Source of the DNA: Lentisphaeria bacterium
GTDB taxonomy: Bacteria; Verrucomicrobiota; Lentisphaeria; Victivallales; Victivallaceae
Assembly: GCA_018265615.1 (NCBI GenBank)
Contig: JABLYX010000016.1
Location: forward strand, 25,712 to 84,961
DNA length: 59,250 bases
Direction of reading: 5' to 3'
Shown in pieces: positions 51,310 through 59,206 of this stretch. The notes under the pieces are model-generated. The model was not told the origin of the DNA. It did not search any database and saw only the letters and a list, made by a program, of their open reading frames with translations. The translations under genes were made by a program, and so were the position numbers. The number at the start of each line of letters is the position of its first letter. Position 1 is the first letter of the stretch.

Positions 51310-52367
51310 ATGACGAAATCAACCGGCTGCTTGCCAACCGGGTGAGTTTTCTCGCGGATGCGGGCCCGGATGAAGATATTGCGATCAGCTCGCGCATCCG
51401 GCTCGCGCGCAATCTGGCCGGCCACCGTTTTCCGGTGGCGGCCGATTCCGAAGAGCTGCACGGGATCTGCGACGAGGTTTCGAAGGCGGCGGAGGAGTCG
51501 GGGGCGCTCGGCTGCCCGGAGTGCTTCTCCTTTGATCCGGAGAAGATGGATGAGCTGGACCGCGAGCTCCTGCTCGAACGCCGCCTCGCGAGCCGGGACT
51601 TTCTGAACCGGCCGACCGGGACGCGGCTGCTCGTGAAGAGCGATGAGTCGCGTTCAGTCATGATCAACGAGGAGGATCATCTGCGCATTCAGACCATGCT
51701 GCCGGGTTTTCAGCTCGACGCGGTCTGGAAGCAGATCGACGAATTGGACAACAAGCTCGGGTCGCGCCTCGATTATGCGTTCGACGACCGGCTCGGCTTC
51801 CTGACCTGCTGCCCGACGAATGTCGGGACCGGCATGCGGGCCTCGGTCATGCTGCATTTGCCGGGGCTCGTGCTGACCGGACAGATCACGCCGACGATCC
51901 AGGGGATCAACAAGCTGAACCTCGCGGTGCGCGGGATCGGCGGGGAGGGGACCGCGAACCAGGGAAGTCTGTTCCAGGTTTCGAATCAGAGCACGCTCGG
52001 CGAGAGCGAGGCGCAGATTCTCGAACGGCTCAACACGGTCATCGGCCAGTTGATCGCACATGAGAAGAATGCGCGCCAACTGCTGCTGCAGCGCGACCAG
52101 TTTTCGCTGCTTGACCATGTCGGGCGCTCTTACGGGACGCTGCGGCACAGCTATAAGCTTTCGGGAGAGGAGGCGATCAACTGCCTCTCCGGCGTTCGGG
52201 TCGGGGTTGACCTCGGCATGTTCACGGCGTTGAATATCCATACGGTGAACGAACTGTTCATCGGGATCGGCGCGGCTCATCTGCAGAAGGCCGCGGGGCG
52301 CGTACTCTCCGCGGCGGAGCGCGATGTATGCCGGGCGGCGCTCTGCCGGGAGAAGCTGAAGGTCTGA
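51306..52367 (+). CDS. mcsB: protein arginine kinase McsB
   Basis: A 353-residue kinase of the phosphagen kinase fold. The blocks are SSRIRLARNLAGHRFP, INEEDHLRIQ (active-site Glu and His) and CCPTNVGTGMRASVMLHLPG (the catalytic Cys loop). Near the C-terminus is RDVCRA (339-344), the RDxxRA motif that binds phosphoarginine in McsB and is missing from creatine kinases. In Firmicutes it tags misfolded proteins for ClpCP. No clpC or ctsR lies next to it here. Confidence 0.92.
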   Translation: MNDEINRLLANRVSFLADAGPDEDIAISSRIRLARNLAGHRFPVAADSEELHGICDEVSKAAEESGALGCPECFSFDPEKMDELDRELLLERRLASRDFLNRPTGTRLLVKSDESRSVMINEEDHLRIQTMLPGFQLDAVWKQIDELDNKLGSRLDYAFDDRLGFLTCCPTNVGTGMRASVMLHLPGLVLTGQITPTIQGINKLNLAVRGIGGEGTANQGSLFQVSNQSTLGESEAQILERLNTVIGQLIAHEKNARQLLLQRDQFSLLDHVGRSYGTLRHSYKLSGEEAINCLSGVRVGVDLGMFTALNIHTVNELFIGIGAAHLQKAAGRVLSAAERDVCRAALCREKLKV

Positions 52368-52393
52368 ACCGGGGCATCGGAAAGGAGCCGGGT

Positions 52394-53479
52394 ATGAACC
52401 GCGTCGGCGGGAAAAACGATATTTTCCGGGAGCACATCCTCTCGGAAATCGCAATCGGCGTCTATCGCGGCGGGCAGAAGCTCCCGGCCGAACGGGAGCT
52501 CGGAGAGCGTTACCGGGTCAGCCGCAATACGATCCGCCGGGCGTTGTCGGAGCTGGAACGGCTCGGCGTTCTCGAGCGGCGTCCTCCGGTGGGGACGTTT
52601 GTCACGGCGGACGCCCTCGAAAAGGCGGCGCGCCGCCGCGAGGCGGCACCGGAGCTTCTGGTCAAGTTCGTCATCGCTCCGGAGCAGGTGGCGAACCCGC
52701 AGCTCCAGCAGTTGTTCCATTCGTGCCGCCGCCATCTGCCGGAAAGCGTGGGTGTTTCCGTGCTTTTCAGCACACTGACCGGGGCGGGGGCGGCGGCGGA
52801 GTGCCGGTCGGATATCGCCGTCGTCTTCGGCAATTACTCCGATGAACAGCTCTCCGAAGTGAAATTGCAGGCCCGGGAACTGGTCCTTCTCGGCCACACC
52901 CATCCGTGTTATAACTATCTCGACAGCGACAACTACGCCGGCGGCCGGGCGATGGCGGAATATGCGATCCGGAGCGGGCACACCCGTCTCGGGGCGATCG
53001 GGCCGCGCGGGCAGGACGAATCGAGCGATTTCGCCCGGCGGCTGGCCGGGATCCGGGATGCCGCGGCCGAAGCGGGAGCGGAGCTTCAGGTGCACCGCAT
53101 GGAGCTTGACGAAGCGCGCAATATGGGGCCGAGCTGCGATCGGATCCTGGATGAATTCCGCCGCCGCGATCCCGGTATTTCCCTGATCCTTGCGCTTTAC
53201 GATCAGGCTGCCCTGACGGTGATCGACTACTGCCGCCGCCGCGGCCTGCGGATCCCGCAGGATATGAGTGTGATCGGCTATGACGATCAATGTTATGTGG
53301 AGTTTCTCGATCCTCCCCTGACCACGGTCAAGGGATTCGGGGAGGCGATCGGCGCGCGCCTTGCGCGTTTCGTCCGTGCGGTCATGGACGGCGCCGGGGA
53401 GGGAGCCTCCATCCGCGAGATGATTCCACCGCTCCTGATTGCCCGCGGAACCGTGGAGTGCAGAAATCCAGCAAGATAA
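52394..53479 (+). CDS. GntR-family regulator with LacI-type sensor domain
   Basis: A 361-residue regulator. The winged helix (about 8-78) has YRGGQKLPAERELGERYRVS and NTIRRALSELERLGVLERRP. The rest is a LacI-type sensor with YAIRSGHTRLGAIGP, DQAALTVIDYCRRRGLRIPQ and VIGYDDQCYVEFLDPPLTTV. ATG 52394 has AAAGGAG ahead; the frame could extend to 52328. It follows mcsB by 26 bases and could share its transcript. The target genes are unknown. Confidence 0.9.
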   Translation: MNRVGGKNDIFREHILSEIAIGVYRGGQKLPAERELGERYRVSRNTIRRALSELERLGVLERRPPVGTFVTADALEKAARRREAAPELLVKFVIAPEQVANPQLQQLFHSCRRHLPESVGVSVLFSTLTGAGAAAECRSDIAVVFGNYSDEQLSEVKLQARELVLLGHTHPCYNYLDSDNYAGGRAMAEYAIRSGHTRLGAIGPRGQDESSDFARRLAGIRDAAAEAGAELQVHRMELDEARNMGPSCDRILDEFRRRDPGISLILALYDQAALTVIDYCRRRGLRIPQDMSVIGYDDQCYVEFLDPPLTTVKGFGEAIGARLARFVRAVMDGAGEGASIREMIPPLLIARGTVECRNPAR

Positions 53480-53502
53480 CGGCAAAAAAGTCGATTTTGT
53501 GC

Positions 53503-53530
53503 TTGACAAGCCGCAGTTGCGGGATATATT
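53503..53530 (+). promoter_or_regulatory. predicted promoter of tRNA-Val
   Basis: TTGACA at 53503-53508, a 16-base spacer and TATATT at 53525-53530, with GGGA just before. The start is near 53537, 16 bases before the tRNA. Confidence 0.75.
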
Positions 53531-53552
53531 AAAAAACGTACCGATTCTGATC

Positions 53553-53629
53553 GGGCGGTTAGCTCAGTTGGTTAGAGCGCTGCTTTCACACGGCAGAGGT
53601 CACGTGTTCGAGTCACGTACCGCCCACCA
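53553..53629 (+). tRNA. tRNA-Val (anticodon CAC)
   Basis: A complete cloverleaf. GGGCGGT (53553-53559) pairs with ACCGCCC (53619-53625). The anticodon loop is TTCACAC with anticodon CAC, the anticodon stem is CTGCT/GGCAG and the T arm is ACGTG/CACGT. The A and the CCA end (53627-53629) are encoded. The 3' region has the hairpin CATCCTTA/TAAGGATG but no T run. Confidence 0.97.
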
Positions 53630-53787
53630 TCCTTACCGAGCAAAGCGAATGATAAGGATGTCCTCCATAGCTTCAGCGGAGGAGGACGAGCGGCGCAGAT
53701 AATTGGGTGTCCTGTTTTCCACTCAACCATTCCCTGAACCATTTTTTCCGCTGTCATGAAAAAAATCCATTTTTTTCTGCTTTGCTC

Positions 53788-53816
53788 TTGCTTTTGAAGT
53801 GCGTTTGTTGTATAAT
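53788..53816 (+). promoter_or_regulatory. predicted promoter of the third GntR regulator cassette
   Basis: TTGCTT at 53788-53793, a 17-base spacer and a perfect TATAAT at 53811-53816. The start, near 53823, lies inside the operator at 53820-53838. Confidence 0.65.
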
Positions 53817-53819
53817 TAA

Positions 53820-53838
53820 TGTGTACTTGATATACACA
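53820..53838. promoter_or_regulatory. operator candidate O1
   Basis: TGTGTACTTGATATACACA, an imperfect palindrome with arms TGTGTA and TACACA. It covers the predicted start site and should block transcription when bound, so the GntR gene just downstream probably represses itself. Confidence 0.6.
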
Positions 53839-53903
53839 ATTGTCGGATGCAATCCGTATTGAGAGTTCGTTTTCCGGTTCATGAGGTATTTCAGTGTGCC
53901 GCC

Positions 53904-53922
53904 CATGTATATGATGTACACA
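53904..53922. promoter_or_regulatory. operator candidate O2
   Basis: CATGTATATGATGTACACA. Its reverse complement matches O1 at 15 of 19 positions. The centres of the two sites are 84 bases apart, eight helical turns, which would suit looping. It lies in the leader before the ATG at 53953. Confidence 0.5.
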
Positions 53923-53952
53923 TTTGCGGCGCTTCCGAGGAGAGCAGTTGAG

Positions 53953-55053
53953 ATGTTTCAACCTGACAGCAAAACCGACCGGCTGACCCTGGAGCTGCGG
54001 AAGAAGATCGCCCGGATGGGAGACGGCGACTCCTTTCCGACGGTCCGGCAGCTGATCGACGAATACGGCGTCAGCCAGCCTGTGGTTGTGGCGGCGCTGA
54101 AGAAGCTGAAAGAGCAGGGGTTTCTTGTTTCCCATGTCGGCCGCGGGACGTTTGTCTGCCGGAGCCGTCCGGAGAGCAGCCGAATCCTGCTTCTGCAGCC
54201 GGACTGGCCCGCTCCGAACATCACCATGATCATTCCGGAAATCCGCCGGGCGGTGGAAAACCTGGGCGGCGAGTTCCGGTACGGCACTTACGATCACCGC
54301 ATGGATGCGCTCCCGTCGTTCCTCGACTGCGAAGCGGACCTGATTATCCTGGATTCCCCCACGGGTCCGCAGCTTGCGCCGGAGAATATTGCAAAAATCG
54401 TGCGTTCACCCGTCCCTGTGATTCTCTCCCGCCGCGAAGTCGCCCTGCAGGGGGTCAATTACATCTGCGAGGACAACCACGCTGCCGGCGCGGAAATAGC
54501 TTCGCTGCTCTATCGGACGGGGCACCGCAGGGTTGCGGTTCTCTACACGGAGCCGCGGATCGAATGGAACACCAGTGCGATCCGCCTGCGCGGTTTCGAG
54601 ACCTTTGCCGCGCTTCAGGGCATGGAAACGGAGATCATCGATTGCGAGGTCCATTCCGGGGAAACTCCGGACAATGCGATTGCCGGTTTCGTCCGGCGGC
54701 TGAAGGCGGGTGACTGTGACTTCAGCGCCGTATTCGTCATCAGCAACACCGGCGCCGGGATCCTTTCGGAGAAACTCCGTGAGGTTGGCATGAAGATTCC
54801 CGGCGCGCTCAGCGTCGTCACGCTCGGCGACAAACCGCAGGTGGAGGATATTTCGACGTTTGCGACCCGTTCCGATATTTACATCCGGGCGGTCGAGGAG
54901 CTTGCCGGAAGGCTCCTGAGGCACCTGCCCGGGCGGACGCAGTTCAATCTCCCCGTCTCCTACATCGATCATGGCTCGATTTGCGATTGCAGTTCCAACC
55001 GAAAAACAAGGAGGAAAAAGGAATATGAAACGCAACCCCTTTATGCTGACTGA
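53953..55053 (+). CDS. GntR-family regulator with LacI-type sensor domain
   Basis: A 366-residue regulator. The winged helix (about 6-70) has KIARMGDGDSFPTVRQLIDEYGVS and PVVVAALKKLKEQGFLVSHVG. The LacI-like sensor has LLQPDWPAPNITMIIPEIRRA, ICEDNHAAGAEIASLLYRTGHRRVAVLY and SVVTLGDKP. ATG 53953 starts just after O2; the frame could begin at 53881. Its end overlaps the pseudopilin start by 29 bases. It heads a four-gene cassette and likely controls it. Confidence 0.9.
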   Translation: MFQPDSKTDRLTLELRKKIARMGDGDSFPTVRQLIDEYGVSQPVVVAALKKLKEQGFLVSHVGRGTFVCRSRPESSRILLLQPDWPAPNITMIIPEIRRAVENLGGEFRYGTYDHRMDALPSFLDCEADLIILDSPTGPQLAPENIAKIVRSPVPVILSRREVALQGVNYICEDNHAAGAEIASLLYRTGHRRVAVLYTEPRIEWNTSAIRLRGFETFAALQGMETEIIDCEVHSGETPDNAIAGFVRRLKAGDCDFSAVFVISNTGAGILSEKLREVGMKIPGALSVVTLGDKPQVEDISTFATRSDIYIRAVEELAGRLLRHLPGRTQFNLPVSYIDHGSICDCSSNRKTRRKKEYETQPLYAD

Positions 55054-55840
55054 CCCGTCCGCCGGAAAACTCCGCTTCACACTGATTGAGCTTTTGGTTG
55101 TGATTGCCATTATCGCGATCCTGGCCGCGATGCTGCTGCCGGCGCTCAATACGGCCCGGGCGAGCGCGAACAAAACCAAATGCGTCAGCAACCAGAAGCA
55201 GGTCATGACGGGGCAGATTTTCTATGCGAACGACAACAGGAACCTGATGGTCTTCGTCGCCTATTACGATCTGCCGGGATACACCGGCAGCGGGCTGCAG
55301 TACGAGGGGTGGATGCATCTTCTGACTTCGGACAAGGAGATCACGAACCGTGTCACGCCGAAGTGGAAGGATTATGCCGGTTACGTATCCAAGTCGGTGC
55401 TTTTCTGCCCTTCGATGCCGGGCTCGCGGGCGTCCATCGGCTGGAATGTCGTCGGTTTCATCCGGCCCGGGCATGACGGCGAACACAAGGGGGATCGGTT
55501 GGCGGAGCTCGGTGATTTTTATCTCTACAGCGGCCATGGAACCGACAGGGGGAACGACCGTTTCTACGCGCTCGTCCGGATGAAGAAGCCGTCGCGGACC
55601 TTCATCTGCGCCGACACCCTCGCCACCGCCGGAGCCCGCCGCGGAGAAGGGTGCTGGGACTGGTCGCCGAGCAAATTCATGGACAGCACGAACCAGTCCG
55701 GCGTCGCCCTGATCCACAACAACACGGCCAATGTCGCCTATGTTGACGGCCATGTGGAATCCCTGGGGCTGACCGCGCTGAAGTCGTCGTCGATGAAGCT
55801 TAAGGCCATCTGCGATGCGAGCGCCAACGCGCTGCCGTGA
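55025..55840 (+). CDS. pseudopilin-like protein, prepilin N-terminus and H-X9-DG domain
   Basis: A 271-residue protein. The prepilin segment is LRFTLIELLVVIAIIAIL after an 18-residue basic leader, longer than usual. CVSNQKQV follows the helix and H231-X9-D241-G242 lies near the end. AAGGA is ahead of ATG 55025. The start is inside the regulator's last 29 bases. It is followed by the beta-helix gene after 14 bases. Confidence 0.88.
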   Translation: MKRNPFMLTDPSAGKLRFTLIELLVVIAIIAILAAMLLPALNTARASANKTKCVSNQKQVMTGQIFYANDNRNLMVFVAYYDLPGYTGSGLQYEGWMHLLTSDKEITNRVTPKWKDYAGYVSKSVLFCPSMPGSRASIGWNVVGFIRPGHDGEHKGDRLAELGDFYLYSGHGTDRGNDRFYALVRMKKPSRTFICADTLATAGARRGEGCWDWSPSKFMDSTNQSGVALIHNNTANVAYVDGHVESLGLTALKSSSMKLKAICDASANALP

Positions 55841-55854
55841 CAGGAGACCGGAAT

Positions 55855-58197
55855 ATGAAACTTATCCTGACTGCCCTGTGTGCCGCGCTGCCGTTCCTCG
55901 GCTGCCTTGCGGAAAAGAGGACGGTTCTGAAAGGGTTCGGGGACGCCTCGCTTTATACGCTCAACCCGGGATACGGAACGATCGCTCCGGACGGCGGCAG
56001 CCTGCTGGTTGACAGCAGCGGCGGCAGGGGGGAGTGGAGTTGGAGCTTCCGGACCAATCCCGGCGTTCTGAAGCCCGGGACCGCCTACGTCATCAGCTTC
56101 AGGTACCGGGTGGAAAATCCCGATATGAAGAACCGCTTCTTCCATTTTCTCCTGCGTCCGGCGGCCGCACCGGACTCCCGGTCGGACCTGCTGCGGCATA
56201 ACGAGGGAGAGTCCGCTGTGTTCCGACCGGTGAAGCTGCGGTTCGTCACGGGGCCGGATATCCGGGATTACGCCTTTCAGGTTCATATGTTCCGGCAGCT
56301 TCGCGGGGAAATCTCCGACCTTGAGATCGTCGAATATTCGGAGGGGTGGGAGAAGTTCCTCCCGGCGGCCGCCGACTCGGAGCCGTTCACAGGGAAGCTG
56401 GAAAATCTGCCGAAGGGAGCCGGGGAGTTCGAAGTCGACCTGCCGCGGAACTCCGCGGGCGCAAGCGTCGATGCCTCCCGCTTCGGCGTGGCGGAGGAAA
56501 ACCCCGACAACGTTCCGGCGCTGAACCGGGCACTGGAGTTCTGCCGGAAAAGCGGAGCTGCGCGGCTCACGGTGAAAAAGGGCGCCTACCGGATGACCTC
56601 CGATGCGGCGCTCCTCCTTGACGGGATGAAGGATTTCGAATTCGACGGCGGCGGCTCCGTATTCGTGTTCTGCAAACAGCGGGAGCCCGACATGAAGATC
56701 CGCAATTGTGAGCGTGTGGCTCTGCGCAATTTCAGCTTCGACTGGGATTGGGAGGCGGATCCGTTGGCCAGCATCGTCCGGGTCCGGCGCTCCGATCGCG
56801 GGTCGGCGGAGTTCGAATTCATCGAATACGACCGTTTTCCGCGCCGCGATTCGCGCATCGCCTACATGAGCAGTTACGATCCGGCGGCCGGAGCTGTCGG
56901 CGTCGAAGGGGGAGTCGACCGCAGCTTTGAACTGTTCGCCGGGCGCGGGAACAGGCCGCAGCTCGCCTGGCTCTCCGACAACGTCCTGCAGGTGAAGGCG
57001 CCGGACATGCATGTGTTCCGGCCCGGGGAATATTTCCGGATCCAGCACTACTATTACGATATGCCCGCGGTCGTGATGACCGACAACCGCCACCTGACGC
57101 TGGAGGATGTCAACATCTACTCCTGTGCCGGACACGCCTTCACCGTCGGCGGGACCCAGCAGTACTGGCAGTTCCGGCGCGTAAGGATCGTCAAGCCGGA
57201 AAATGCCGCCCGGCGCGCAATCACCTGCACGGCCGACCACTGCCACATTTCGCGTTCGCGCGGATTCTTCAAGATGGAGGAGTGTGAATTCAGCTTCGGC
57301 TCCGACGACGGGCTCAATGCGCACGACAACGCCGTGTTCGCGGTGAAGGCGGGTCCCCGCTCCGTCCGGACCCGCAACATCCGGGGAATCGAGTTCTTCC
57401 GCCCGGGCGATGCGGTTGAGCTGCGCCACGGCGATTACTCCTCCTCCGGCTTCCGTTCGCAGATAGAGTCGGTCAGGGAGATCGACGCGAAAGCGGGGGA
57501 GTATGAGATCACGTTTGCGGCATCCGTCCCGGATCCGCTTGCAGGGGAAAACGGCTTTGTCGTGTTCAACTGGAATTTCGACACCCGGAACATCATCGTG
57601 CGCAACAGCTATTTTCATGACAACCGCTGCCGCGGGATCCTGATTCTCGCCCGCGATATGACGATCGAGAATTGCCGCTTCCGCCACCACCCGCAGGGCG
57701 CGCTGAAGATCGAGAGCGGCTACACCTTCAACTCCTGGAGCGAGGGGTACGGGGTGGACAATGTGGTGGTCCGCAACTGCCGTTTCGATTCCGTCAACAC
57801 GCGCGACGTCGTCAGCGACGGCAAGGCGCGGGACATTTACATGGGCGTCTACATGAAGACGGATCCGTCGAACCAGCGGACCGATTACCCGGTTCTGTCG
57901 AACATCCTTTTCGAAAACAACACCTTCAAAGACAGCTTCGGGCTGGTTGCGTTCGTCAGTTCGGCGGGGAAGGTGACATTCCGCAACAACACGTTCCTGA
58001 ACCCGTCCGCCCGGAAGCGGGCGCTGCCGTACCGAGGGGGCTTTTTCGTCACGAACGCCTCGGATGTGACGATCGTCAACAACCGCTACGTCGCCTCGCC
58101 TCATGTGCCGAATCCCGGCGTCTGGTTTGATGAGGACACGGTGAAGAATCTCGTTGTGCAGGGGAACCGTGTCGAACAGGAGGAGGCGGCAAAATGA
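55855..58197 (+). CDS. secreted right-handed beta-helix protein (polysaccharide-active candidate)
   Basis: A 780-residue secreted protein. The signal peptide (1-20) ends near GCLAEK; FLGC is a poor lipobox. Residues about 20-180 look like a beta-sandwich binding domain. From about 200 on there are repeated parallel beta-helix coils, with N-rich turns such as NIIVRNSYFHDNRCRGILI and VVVRNCRFDSV. Pectate lyases, polygalacturonases and alginate lyases use this fold; no catalytic residue is certain. AGGAG precedes ATG 55855. It overlaps the nucleoside hydrolase by four bases. Confidence 0.78.
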   Translation: MKLILTALCAALPFLGCLAEKRTVLKGFGDASLYTLNPGYGTIAPDGGSLLVDSSGGRGEWSWSFRTNPGVLKPGTAYVISFRYRVENPDMKNRFFHFLLRPAAAPDSRSDLLRHNEGESAVFRPVKLRFVTGPDIRDYAFQVHMFRQLRGEISDLEIVEYSEGWEKFLPAAADSEPFTGKLENLPKGAGEFEVDLPRNSAGASVDASRFGVAEENPDNVPALNRALEFCRKSGAARLTVKKGAYRMTSDAALLLDGMKDFEFDGGGSVFVFCKQREPDMKIRNCERVALRNFSFDWDWEADPLASIVRVRRSDRGSAEFEFIEYDRFPRRDSRIAYMSSYDPAAGAVGVEGGVDRSFELFAGRGNRPQLAWLSDNVLQVKAPDMHVFRPGEYFRIQHYYYDMPAVVMTDNRHLTLEDVNIYSCAGHAFTVGGTQQYWQFRRVRIVKPENAARRAITCTADHCHISRSRGFFKMEECEFSFGSDDGLNAHDNAVFAVKAGPRSVRTRNIRGIEFFRPGDAVELRHGDYSSSGFRSQIESVREIDAKAGEYEITFAASVPDPLAGENGFVVFNWNFDTRNIIVRNSYFHDNRCRGILILARDMTIENCRFRHHPQGALKIESGYTFNSWSEGYGVDNVVVRNCRFDSVNTRDVVSDGKARDIYMGVYMKTDPSNQRTDYPVLSNILFENNTFKDSFGLVAFVSSAGKVTFRNNTFLNPSARKRALPYRGGFFVTNASDVTIVNNRYVASPHVPNPGVWFDEDTVKNLVVQGNRVEQEEAAK

Positions 58198-59120
58198 AAA
58201 ACATCATTCTCGATACGGATCTCGATACCGACTGCGACGACATGGGGGCGTTGGCGCTTCTCTACCGGTTGGAGCGCGAGGGAAAATGCCGCGTCCTCGG
58301 AATCGTCTGCGACGCGCCGGTTCCGGCGGCGGCGCAGTGCGCCCGGGCCGTCAACGCATTTTACGGCAGGCGGGACGTCCCGGTGGGGAGCTTCGAGGCT
58401 TCCGCGCCGGAGCGGTATCGGGAGTACTTCGAGCATCGCCGGAGGACGGGGGAGGCGGGGAAGCTCTACAATGAATCCGCGGCCCGCGGCTACCGGGCGG
58501 AGATCGCCGCAACGCCGGCGCCGGAAAAAGCAGTGACGCTCTACCGGAGGCTGCTGGCGGAGTCGGAGGACGGCAGCGTGACCGTCGCGGCCATCGGCCT
58601 CCTGAACGTTATCGCGGAGCTGCTCGATTCCGGGCCGTGTCCGGCGAGTCCGCTCACGGGGCGGGAGCTGCTGGCCGCCAAGGTCTCCGAGCTGGTCGTC
58701 ATGGCGCACGGCGATTATCCGGCCGGCCGCGACCGCTTCAACTGGCGCATGGACCGGTGCGCCTCGGAGCGCGTCGTCAACCATGTGCCGGTTCCTCTGA
58801 CCGTCTCCCCGATCGGAGACGCGGTATTCTCCGGCAGACGGCTCATGCAGTGCCCGTCCCCGCATCCGGTCGCCGAGGCGTACCGCCAATTCCTCGGGCC
58901 GGAGGCGCTGCGCCCGAGCTGGGATCCGGTCGTCGTGCTTTACTCCGTGTGCGGCACGGCCGGGCTTTTCCGGTTGCGGCGCGGCAGCACGATCCGCTTC
59001 GACGCGGCGACCGGGGAGCATCACTGGCATGATGATTCCGCCGGAAACCGGGCGCTGCTGGAACCGGCGGTCTCCCCCGGGGAACTGGAGCGCCGCCTCG
59101 AGGAGCTCATGGATTACTGA
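58194..59120 (+). CDS. nucleoside hydrolase-like protein
   Basis: A 308-residue protein of the inosine/uridine-preferring nucleoside hydrolase family. The calcium-binding cluster is at residues 9-16, DLDTDCDD. IVCDAPVPAAAQCARAVNAFYG and TVAAIGLLNVIAELL follow the family, and a late WDPVVVLYSV supplies the Asp. No signal peptide is present. It is the last gene of the cassette; its place after a secreted beta-helix enzyme suggests an N-glycosidic or sugar substrate rather than purine salvage, but that is inference. Confidence 0.83.
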   Translation: MKNIILDTDLDTDCDDMGALALLYRLEREGKCRVLGIVCDAPVPAAAQCARAVNAFYGRRDVPVGSFEASAPERYREYFEHRRRTGEAGKLYNESAARGYRAEIAATPAPEKAVTLYRRLLAESEDGSVTVAAIGLLNVIAELLDSGPCPASPLTGRELLAAKVSELVVMAHGDYPAGRDRFNWRMDRCASERVVNHVPVPLTVSPIGDAVFSGRRLMQCPSPHPVAEAYRQFLGPEALRPSWDPVVVLYSVCGTAGLFRLRRGSTIRFDAATGEHHWHDDSAGNRALLEPAVSPGELERRLEELMDY

Positions 59121-59177
59121 TTGTGCTGTTTTTTGCACGCAATTTCAGTTTTTTTCTCATTTTTCCCGGAAATTGGC

Positions 59178-59206
59178 TTGGCAATCGTGTGAATGCGGCC
59201 CATAAT
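59178..59206 (+). promoter_or_regulatory. predicted promoter at the right edge
   Basis: TTGGCA at 59178-59183, a 17-base spacer and CATAAT at 59201-59206. It may serve a gene that begins beyond the window. The 59121-59250 tail shows no complete gene. Confidence 0.45.

Noticed and set aside
53626..53700. A terminator after tRNA-Val
   Set aside because: CATCCTTA/TAAGGATG and TCCTCC/GGAGGA hairpins exist, but neither is followed by a T run.
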